This document shows, piece after piece, positions 1-5,086 of a stretch of 7,108 nucleotides of DNA. The notes beneath the pieces are model-generated. The model was given only the letters and a program-made list of their open reading frames with translations. It had not been told where the DNA came from and did not search any database. The stretch is from ANME-2 cluster archaeon. GTDB lineage: Archaea; Halobacteriota; Methanosarcinia; Methanosarcinales; Methanocomedenaceae. The position numbers and the translations under genes were made by a program. Every line of letters starts with the position of its first letter. The first letter of the stretch is position 1. Location: assembly GCA_022353185.1 (NCBI GenBank), contig JAKRWB010000384.1, positions 1-7,108 of the forward strand. The letters are read 5' to 3'.

Positions 1-32
1 AGGAGTTCGGCTTTTATTTCTGCATCTGTCAT
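1..32 (-). CDS. 5' end of a leftward gene, cut by the window edge
   Basis: Reading leftward from an ATG at 30-32, the frame is open to the window edge and begins MTDAEIKAEL. An AAGGA Shine-Dalgarno-like stretch lies 12 bases upstream (45-49 on the plus strand), a slightly long spacing, and AT-rich TATA-like sequence lies further upstream. Only about ten codons are visible, so no product can be named. An open frame this short could be chance; the support comes from the start context and from the divergent promoter-like spacer that would serve it. It would be divergently transcribed from the HTH regulator. Confidence 0.4.
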   Translation of the reverse strand, partial: MTDAEIKAEL

Positions 33-169
33 AAACAAAACATTCCTTATTGACTCTGATATTTGATATTTAATAATACTATATATCTATGACCCCTGAA
101 GGCCGTTTCGTCAAATGTCGATATCGTATTCGTTAGGTTTATATTGAGTGCAGGTAAATTAGATATAGA
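33..169. promoter_or_regulatory. Divergent intergenic promoter region
   Basis: This AT-rich spacer separates the leftward partial gene from the rightward HTH regulator. On the plus strand TTTATATT at 138-145 is a good archaeal TATA box, centred about 28 bases before the regulator ATG at 170. On the minus strand, TATA-like stretches at about 66-73 and 79-86 could serve the leftward gene. Between the two sets lies a less AT-rich block (about 91-120) next to an 8-base palindrome CGATATCG (119-126). A tandem 7-base repeat GATATTT GATATTT sits at 58-71. Any of these could be regulator contacts, but nothing proves it. Confidence 0.55.
138..145 (+). promoter_or_regulatory. TATA box of the HTH regulator (leaderless start)
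   Basis: TTTATATT is centred about 28 bases upstream of the ATG at 170. Archaeal TATA boxes are centred about 26-27 bases before the transcription start, so the transcript should begin at or next to the ATG. No Shine-Dalgarno motif precedes that ATG, which agrees with a leaderless mRNA. Confidence 0.5.
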
Positions 170-904
170 ATGATAGGGGACAAGCACGAGGCTGACATAA
201 AAAACCGTCTTGCTGAGAAAATGGCAGGTGAAATAACCCTGTCCGACAAACCTGGCGACGTAATGAAAAAATGGCGTGTGAATTTTGACGTGGCACAGTC
301 GGACCTTTCGAGTCATCTTGAGGTATCCCCTTCGGTTATAAGCGATTATGAGAGCGGGCGAAGAAAATCCCCGGGTACGGTCATTGTAAGTAAAATAGTC
401 AATGCATTGCTTGAGATCGATAGGCAACGAGGGAGTAAGAAAATACATGCCTACGAGAGCATGGTTTCAGGAAGTTATGATCCAAATATCATCTATGATA
501 TCCACGAATATACCACCCCCATGTCCCTTGAAGAGCTTTCGACCATCATAGATGCCCAATTTATACACAGACCCGAATTAGAAAGTGAAAAACAGATATA
601 CGGATACACCATCATCGACAGTTTGAAAGCCATCCTTGATATGCCATTTCATGAATTTCAAAAACTGTATGGCTGGAGCACTGAACGAGCATTGATCTTC
701 ACGGGCATCTCTACTGGCAGGTCACCTATGGTAGCAATAAGGGTCACCAATCTCAAACCCAGGGTAATCGTACTTCATGGTATTAATGGAAATGAAGTGG
801 ACCCGGTGGCAAAGAAAATCGCTCAGGCTGAGAACATTCCTTTAATGTCGACAAACATGTCAATTGAATCAATCATAAAAGGACTTCATGAACGTAAGGT
901 TTGA
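170..904 (+). CDS. HTH transcriptional regulator upstream of the mevalonate operon
   Basis: A 244-residue protein. Residues about 32-84 form a Cro/C1-type (HTH_3/XRE-like) helix-turn-helix, with the turn and recognition helix in the stretch SPSVISDYESGRRKSPG (53-69). The rest (about 115-244) is a separate domain whose last third has an alternating beta/alpha pattern (RVIVLHG near 198-204; ENIPLMST near 221-228), faintly reminiscent of DRTGG-type ligand-binding domains; that resemblance is weak. From memory it matches the archaeal predicted-regulator group COG1709, often found beside HMG-CoA synthase. It ends 86 bases before that gene on the same strand, so it may control the mevalonate operon and itself. 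I kept the ATG at 170 because of the TATA spacing; ATG 221 is the alternative and would still contain the whole HTH. Ligand and operator are unknown. DNA binding is well supported, the target is inferred. Confidence 0.85.
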   Translation: MIGDKHEADIKNRLAEKMAGEITLSDKPGDVMKKWRVNFDVAQSDLSSHLEVSPSVISDYESGRRKSPGTVIVSKIVNALLEIDRQRGSKKIHAYESMVSGSYDPNIIYDIHEYTTPMSLEELSTIIDAQFIHRPELESEKQIYGYTIIDSLKAILDMPFHEFQKLYGWSTERALIFTGISTGRSPMVAIRVTNLKPRVIVLHGINGNEVDPVAKKIAQAENIPLMSTNMSIESIIKGLHERKV

Positions 905-926
905 CTACAATAGATTTGTTTGTTGA

Positions 927-965
927 TTATTATCATTTTAGATATATTAGTAAAATCAGTAATAA
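927..965. repeat. Imperfect inverted repeat over the HMG-CoA synthase promoter
   Basis: The left arm is TTATTA (927-932), two unpaired bases, then ATTTTA (935-940). The right arm is TAAAAT (951-956), three unpaired bases, then TAATAA (960-965). Twelve base pairs are complementary around a 10-base centre, GATATATTAG (941-950), which is also the best TATA-like element of this gap. The position suggests an operator where a bound dimer would block TBP. The composition is almost pure A/T, so chance dyads are more likely here than in mixed sequence. Confidence 0.4.
937..949 (+). promoter_or_regulatory. TATA-like element for the mevalonate operon
   Basis: The run TTTAGATATATTA is centred near 943, which predicts transcription starting near 969 and a leader of about 22 bases before the ATG at 991. 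That leader would hold the Shine-Dalgarno motif at 978-984, so promoter and ribosome binding site fit each other. The surrounding 905-990 gap is strongly AT-rich, so the exact box is uncertain. Confidence 0.45.
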
Positions 966-977
966 AATTCCAGATAA

Positions 978-984
978 AAAGGTG
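978..984 (+). promoter_or_regulatory. Ribosome binding site of HMG-CoA synthase
   Basis: AAAGGTG lies 6 bases before the ATG at 991 and fixes that start. The same AAAGGTG occurs before the thiolase gene, and AGGTGA before the DUF35 gene. Confidence 0.7.
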
Positions 985-990
985 TAACAT

Positions 991-2031
991 ATGAAAGTAG
1001 GAATTGTCTCATACGGTGCGTATGTCCCAAGATATCGCATAAAATTAGAAGAAATTGCAGCCGTTTGGGGAGATGATGCAAATAGTATTATCGGCGGATT
1101 AAAGGTGAAAGAAAAGTCAGTCCCTGATCTGGATGAGGATGCAATAACCATTGCTGTAGAGGCTGCACGCAGTGCCATAAACAGGGGCAATGTTGACGCT
1201 TCCAGGCTTGGTGCTATTTACTGCGGGTCCGAGAGTCACCCATACGCTGTGAAACCCACCAGCACCATTGTGGCAGCAGCTGTTGGAGCAGAACCCAACC
1301 TGACGGCCGCTGATTTTGAGTTCGCATGCAAGGCAGGCACAGCTGCCATCCAGGCCTGTATGGGACTGGTCGGTGCTGGCATGATCGATATTGGACTGGC
1401 CATCGGTTCTGACGTTTCCCAGGGTGCGCCCGGGGATGCACTGGAATATACTGCAGCTGCCGGTGGGGCCGCTTATATTATAGGCAGCAGCGACCTGGCA
1501 GCAGTTATCGAGGATACATTTTCATTCACAACCGATACCCCTGATTTCTGGAGACGGGAAGGCATGCCTTATCCGGAACATGGTGGACGGTTCACGGGAG
1601 AGCCGGGTTATTTCAGGCACGTGACCTCTGCGGCATCCGGCCTGATGGATAAAATCGGTACAAAACCTTCAGATTATGATTATGCAGTGTTCCACCAGCC
1701 CAATGGTAAATTCCCGCAAAATGTGGCCCATAAACTGGGTTTCACTCCTGATCAGATAAAGGCCGGACTTGTGGTGCCCATGCTGGGCAATACGTATTCC
1801 GGCTCATGCATGATAGGACTGGCTGCCATACTTGACCAGGCTGTGGAAGGGGACAGGATATTCATGACAGCATTTGGCTCTGGTGCCGGTAGTGATGCTT
1901 TCAGCATCACCGTGACCGACAGGATTGAAGAGATACGTGATGCAGGGCCTAAAGTTGAAGAACTGCTTCAAAACCCTATTTACATAAATTATGCTACTTA
2001 TGCCAAACACAAGGGCAAGATAAAGGTGTGA
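991..2031 (+). CDS. Hydroxymethylglutaryl-CoA synthase (archaeal type)
   Basis: A 346-residue cytosolic thiolase-fold enzyme that condenses acetyl-CoA with acetoacetyl-CoA to give HMG-CoA, the precursor of mevalonate and of archaeal isoprenoid lipid chains. The length is normal for the archaeal form, which is shorter than eukaryotic HMG-CoA synthases. Visible catalytic residues are Glu81 in GSESHPYAVKP, the acyl-accepting Cys113 in FACKAGTAA, and His235 in FHQPNGKFP; NTYSGS (267-272) and a Gly-rich GSGAGSD (296-302) are also typical. In the structurally studied complex of Methanothermococcus (Voegeli et al. 2018) this enzyme, the thiolase and a DUF35 protein assemble and share a CoA site; all three are encoded here in that order. 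The start is fixed by AAAGGTG six bases upstream. No broken motif is seen. The FabH/KAS III family is related in fold, but the motifs and neighbours favour HMG-CoA synthase. Confidence 0.96.
   Translation: MKVGIVSYGAYVPRYRIKLEEIAAVWGDDANSIIGGLKVKEKSVPDLDEDAITIAVEAARSAINRGNVDASRLGAIYCGSESHPYAVKPTSTIVAAAVGAEPNLTAADFEFACKAGTAAIQACMGLVGAGMIDIGLAIGSDVSQGAPGDALEYTAAAGGAAYIIGSSDLAAVIEDTFSFTTDTPDFWRREGMPYPEHGGRFTGEPGYFRHVTSAASGLMDKIGTKPSDYDYAVFHQPNGKFPQNVAHKLGFTPDQIKAGLVVPMLGNTYSGSCMIGLAAILDQAVEGDRIFMTAFGSGAGSDAFSITVTDRIEEIRDAGPKVEELLQNPIYINYATYAKHKGKIKV
2022..2028 (+). promoter_or_regulatory. Ribosome binding site of thiolase, inside the end of HMG-CoA synthase
   Basis: AAAGGTG overlaps the last codons of HMG-CoA synthase, just before its TGA at 2029-2031, and lies 8 bases before the ATG at 2037. 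This decides the thiolase start: the in-frame GTG at 2028 falls within the motif itself and is not a credible initiation codon. Confidence 0.7.
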
Positions 2032-2036
2032 TAAAA

Positions 2037-3209
2037 ATGCGAGATGTAGCAATTATCGGAATTGGCTGTACCAAGTTTGGTGAACTGTGGGACCGTTCCT
2101 TCAGGGACCTGTTCGTGGAAGCAGGCGTGTCGGCAATCGAGGATTCAGGTATCCAGGGTGAAGAGATAGACAGCCTGTATGTTGGCAACATGAGCGGCGG
2201 CAGGTTTGTGGAACAGGAGCATATTGGCAGTCTCATCGCGGATTATGCCGGGCTTGCCAGCACCCTTAATGTCCCTGCGACAAGAGTTGAAGCTGCATGT
2301 GCTTCAGGCGGTCTTGCACTACGCCAGGCCATCCTTTCCGTGGCTTCCGGACATGATAATGTTGTGGTGGCAGCGGGCGCAGAGAAGATGACGGACGTAG
2401 GTATGGATACGGCAACCGATGCACTGGCGGCAGCAGCTGACAGGGAATGGGAAGGCATAATGGGCGCTACATTTCCGGGATTGTATGCCATGATAGCCAG
2501 ACTTCATATGCATAAGTACGGCACCACGTCTGAGCAACTTGCAGCGGCCTCTGTGAAGAACCATCATAACGGGACCATGAACCCTATTGCCCAATTCAGG
2601 AATGAGATAACCATTGATACGGTATTAAACTCAAATATGGTGGCTGACCCATTGCACATGTTCGACTGCTCGCCAATATCGGACGGTGCATCTGCTGTTG
2701 TGGTGGTTGCGGCTGATATTGCCAAAAAATATACTGATACACCAGTGTATGTGAAGGCCACAACCCAAGCCAGTGCTACCATCTCCCTGCATGACAGGGC
2801 AGATATCACTACGCTGGACGCCTCTGTGGTAGCAGGACAGAGAGCCTATAAAATGGCAGGAATGACGCCTGACGATATCGATATGGTCGAGGTTCATGAC
2901 TGCTTTACCATAGCTGAAATTTGCGCCATAGAAGACCTTGGATTCTTCAAGAAGGGGGATGGCGGCAGGGCTACCGAAGCAGGCGAAACTGCCATCGGTG
3001 GGCGGATACCGGTGAACACATCCGGCGGCCTGAAAGCGTGCGGACACCCGGTCGGCGCCACAGGTATCAAACAGGCTGTGGAAATTACCGAACAATTACG
3101 TGGTACTGCAGGCAAGCGCCAGATAGATGGCGCACAAGTTGGGATGACCCATAACGTGGGTGGTTCCGGCGGGACAGCGGTTGTACATATACTTTCGAGG
3201 AACAGGTGA
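2037..3209 (+). CDS. Acetyl-CoA C-acetyltransferase (archaeal thiolase)
   Basis: A 390-residue enzyme that in this setting joins two acetyl-CoA into acetoacetyl-CoA and hands it to HMG-CoA synthase. It is of the SCP2-like thiolase type: nucleophile Cys88 in EAACASGG (85-92), His287 in the VHDCF motif, and His337 in ACGHPVGATG (334-343). A C-terminal NVGGSGG (373-379) stands where classical thiolases carry their CxG cysteine, so the general base is probably supplied differently, as in other SCP2-type members. Acetoacetyl-CoA formation is thermodynamically unfavourable; in the archaeal complex, direct transfer to HMG-CoA synthase pulls it forward. I chose the ATG at 2037 rather than the in-frame GTG at 2028. 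Only 5 bases separate it from the preceding stop, so translation is probably coupled. Another acyl-CoA thiolase specificity cannot be excluded from sequence, but the context makes the mevalonate role strong. Confidence 0.94.
   Translation: MRDVAIIGIGCTKFGELWDRSFRDLFVEAGVSAIEDSGIQGEEIDSLYVGNMSGGRFVEQEHIGSLIADYAGLASTLNVPATRVEAACASGGLALRQAILSVASGHDNVVVAAGAEKMTDVGMDTATDALAAAADREWEGIMGATFPGLYAMIARLHMHKYGTTSEQLAAASVKNHHNGTMNPIAQFRNEITIDTVLNSNMVADPLHMFDCSPISDGASAVVVVAADIAKKYTDTPVYVKATTQASATISLHDRADITTLDASVVAGQRAYKMAGMTPDDIDMVEVHDCFTIAEICAIEDLGFFKKGDGGRATEAGETAIGGRIPVNTSGGLKACGHPVGATGIKQAVEITEQLRGTAGKRQIDGAQVGMTHNVGGSGGTAVVHILSRNR
3204..3209 (+). promoter_or_regulatory. Ribosome binding site of the DUF35 gene, overlapping the thiolase stop
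   Basis: AGGTGA contains the thiolase TGA stop (3207-3209) and lies 5 bases before the ATG at 3215. A terminating ribosome would sit on this site, which favours re-initiation. Confidence 0.7.
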
Positions 3210-3214
3210 TTTAA

Positions 3215-3604
3215 ATGACAGTTGCGAGATTCTGGAGAAAGATACCAAACAGGTATAATCTGATAGGTACCCACTGTACCACCTGTGGAGAACATTATTT
3301 TCCGCCAAGGACGATGTGTCCTACCTGCCGCAGGGATGGGAAAATGGAGGCTCACAAGTTCCAGGGCAAAGGTGAAGTTGTTACCTACACCGTTATTCAT
3401 ACTGCAGCCAAGGGTTATGAAATGCAGGCACCTTATAACCTGGCAATCATAAAACTGGATGAAGGTCCATCCCTGACCGGACAGGTGATATGTGGACAAG
3501 AGGAAATGGAGATTGGGATGAGGGTGCGCTCAGTATTCAGAAAACTTGGCGAGGAAAGTGAGAAGGGCATGATCTATTACGGTACTAAGTTCGTACCAGA
3601 ATAG
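3215..3604 (+). CDS. Zn-ribbon/OB-fold DUF35 protein, scaffold of the HMG-CoA synthesis complex
   Basis: A 129-residue protein with no expected catalytic activity of its own. The N-terminal part carries a rubredoxin-like zinc ribbon with cysteines at 21, 24, 35 and 38 (CTTC and CPTC), preceded by a helix typical of the family (FWRKIPNRYNLIG, 6-18). Residues about 48-127 form the OB-fold (DUF35/OB_aCoA_assoc): GKGEVVTYTVI (51-61), PYNLAIIKLDEG (73-84) and MRVRSVFRKL (102-111). In the archaeal thiolase/HMG-CoA synthase complex the homologue bridges the two enzymes and helps form a shared CoA-binding site. It is the last gene of the operon, 5 bases after the thiolase stop. Both domains are intact and the length is normal. 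The family also occurs with other thiolases, but here the partners are adjacent. Confidence 0.93.
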   Translation: MTVARFWRKIPNRYNLIGTHCTTCGEHYFPPRTMCPTCRRDGKMEAHKFQGKGEVVTYTVIHTAAKGYEMQAPYNLAIIKLDEGPSLTGQVICGQEEMEIGMRVRSVFRKLGEESEKGMIYYGTKFVPE

Positions 3605-3607
3605 GTC

Positions 3608-3623
3608 ACTTTATTTTTATTTT
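3608..3623 (+). terminator. T-rich terminator of the mevalonate operon
   Basis: The run CACTTTATTTTTATTT begins a few bases after the DUF35 stop (3602-3604). Oligo-T tracts in the non-template strand are the usual archaeal intrinsic termination signal, without need of a hairpin. The tract runs into the last codons of the convergent KaiC-like gene, so the transcripts of the two strands may overlap by a few bases. Confidence 0.5.
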
Positions 3624-4999
3624 ACAGCAAATCCCTTCTGGACCATCTCAATTCCCCGATTCCCGATTATATATTTTCGTACAGACCTGTCATGGTCGGT
3701 ACCCCTGAGTTTCAGGATGGACATGGCACGTTCGTACCGGTTTTGATGGTCCAGGAAATGGAGCATGATGATGCCGTCTGCGAGGGATGATATGTAAGGT
3801 TCAGGCATTTTTTCAGGAGTGAATAGTTCTGGCACTTCGTTGGTCAGAATTGTAGTGACTCCCCTGCCCTTTAAGAAATCGATGAGCAGACGAACATGGT
3901 TCTTAAGGTCAAGTGCGTCTGGCAGTGCAGATTCAAGGTTATACACACCGTCATAGAACAGCCGTTTTGCATCAATCTCCTCCACACACGATTTTATTAT
4001 CAGGTTATGTTCATCAGGGAGGATGGTGTTGGGATTTGAATAAATAATTTGTAATTGACCATTTTTAATATAATCCTCAAGGTTCCATCCCATCCTGCCT
4101 GCTTCATGTACCAACTGTTCCTGTTTCTCCTCAAAGAGTACAATGATACAGTGTTCACCTTGTTTAAGACCAGCAAAAATAAATTGAAGCCCCATTATGG
4201 TCTTGCCTACACCAGCACCGCCGTTCACCACTATAAAAGATTGCTCTGGTATACCGCCACGCATCATATCGTCAAGGTCATTCACGCCAGTGGATAATCT
4301 GCCCTCGCCTACCGGCCGGGGGGTGGAATTGGATTGCAGTTTAGGGAATATGGATATGCCATTTGAGTTGATCTTGAACTCATGCGCAGAAGAAGTATTG
4401 TGCATGTTGTTCCCCATGCCGCGCCATTTCATTATTTCCATCTTCCGAACGACCCTGTCCCCCATCAACTCCTTGTCCAGATAGATGACACCATCGGCAA
4501 TATGGGGTAGTATGGATTGGTGTATCTGTGGTCGGTTCAGTTCTCCTGTGACCATGGTCAGGGCGGACCAGTCCTGTATCATGGAATCAAAGGAGTATAA
4601 GAAACGGCGTTTTTCGTGAGAAGGAAAGCCAAATCCCAGGGTATCAAGGGGGTTTATTACAAGCCGGTCCGGATTGGTAGAAGCGAGGATATTCCCCATG
4701 TCAAGCAGTGTTGTCAGCGGGTCTTTTTCGGCAGTAGAACGGTCGACGGGCCGGACAAGTATTTTTTCACTGAAAAAAGGATAACTATGAAGGTAATCCG
4801 TCAATTTTTCGAACGATTGCGAGGTGACGGGCATGTAAACTGATGTTTCCCCGTTCTCTGCTGCATGTGATAATGATTGAAGCACAAAGGTGGTCTTTCC
4901 CGCTCCTGCAGTCCCTCCAATAAGTATGAGGGAGGGTTTGGGCAGACCGCCACCCAGCACTTCGTCCAGATATGCAATACCACTGGAGCAGTGTTTCAT
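3617..4999 (-). CDS. Two-domain KaiC-like RecA-fold ATPase
   Basis: A 460-residue protein from the ATG at 4999. Two tandem KaiC/RecA-fold domains cover about 5-220 and 234-458. Domain 1 has the P-loop GGTAGAGKTT (28-37), but its Walker B strand reads RLVINPLD (112-119), with Asn116 where the family Asp is expected, and Thr-Ser (59-60) replace the paired catalytic glutamates. Domain 2 has P-loop NGGAGVGKT (259-267), the Glu pair 290-291 in VLFEEK, and Walker B LFYDG with Asp350. Both end in the KaiC-type K-x-R-G strand (KWRG 191-194; KLRG 430-433). Domain 2 is probably the working ATPase and domain 1 mainly an ATP-binding or structural unit. Such archaeal proteins are thought to act in signalling or assembly; the partner here is unknown and no kaiA or kaiB is present. 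A longer frame opens at a TTG (5083) but lacks a binding site, whereas a TATA-like element fits the ATG at 4999. It lies downstream of acetyl-CoA synthetase on the same strand. Confidence 0.88.
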   Translation of the reverse strand: MKHCSSGIAYLDEVLGGGLPKPSLILIGGTAGAGKTTFVLQSLSHAAENGETSVYMPVTSQSFEKLTDYLHSYPFFSEKILVRPVDRSTAEKDPLTTLLDMGNILASTNPDRLVINPLDTLGFGFPSHEKRRFLYSFDSMIQDWSALTMVTGELNRPQIHQSILPHIADGVIYLDKELMGDRVVRKMEIMKWRGMGNNMHNTSSAHEFKINSNGISIFPKLQSNSTPRPVGEGRLSTGVNDLDDMMRGGIPEQSFIVVNGGAGVGKTIMGLQFIFAGLKQGEHCIIVLFEEKQEQLVHEAGRMGWNLEDYIKNGQLQIIYSNPNTILPDEHNLIIKSCVEEIDAKRLFYDGVYNLESALPDALDLKNHVRLLIDFLKGRGVTTILTNEVPELFTPEKMPEPYISSLADGIIMLHFLDHQNRYERAMSILKLRGTDHDRSVRKYIIGNRGIEMVQKGFAVK

Positions 5000-5021
5000 G
5001 ATAGTAACATTATGTTTTAAC

Positions 5022-5029
5022 CTATTAAA
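5022..5029 (-). promoter_or_regulatory. TATA-like element for the KaiC-like gene (leaderless start)
   Basis: On the minus strand TTTAATAG is centred about 26-27 bases before the ATG at 4999, the spacing expected if transcription begins at the start codon. No good Shine-Dalgarno motif precedes this ATG, which fits a leaderless mRNA. It would give the gene its own promoter within the 87-base gap after acetyl-CoA synthetase, although read-through from upstream is also possible. Confidence 0.45.
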
Positions 5030-5086
5030 CTTGTGCAGACCAGGGATTAACTGCTCTTTGCGATAACTACGTAAATGGAGCAACAG

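Noticed and set aside
58..71. Tandem GATATTT repeat as a regulatory iteron or CRISPR-like unit
   Set aside because: Only two 7-base copies in AT-rich DNA, which is within what chance gives.
119..126. Palindrome CGATATCG as an operator
   Set aside because: Only 8 bases, symmetry does not extend outward, and no second copy is seen at the other promoter, so it is too weak to call a site.
47..448. Minus-strand open frame of 133 codons across the regulator start
   Set aside because: It overlaps the promoter spacer and the HTH coding region, has no family resemblance, and conflicts with the well-supported regulator.
2028..2036. GTG start for the thiolase at 2028
   Set aside because: The GTG overlaps the Shine-Dalgarno motif and the HMG-CoA synthase stop; the ATG at 2037 has correct spacing and begins the conserved MRDVAIIGIG.
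2631..3499. Long minus-strand open frames opposite the thiolase and DUF35 genes (2894-3499 and 2631-3095)
   Set aside because: They lie antisense to genes with intact catalytic motifs, have irregular Cys/His/Pro-rich composition, show no recognisable domain, and overlap each other. They are shadows of coding sequence.
3617..4999. Circadian clock KaiC
   Set aside because: No kaiA or kaiB nearby, and the N-terminal domain lacks residues needed for clock ATPase activity; the general KaiC-like archaeal family is the safer name.
5000..5083. TTG start extending the KaiC-like protein by 28 residues
   Set aside because: There is no ribosome binding site before the TTG, the extra residues are basic and unlike KaiC N-termini, and the domain begins naturally just after the ATG at 4999. 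Kept as an open question among the findings.
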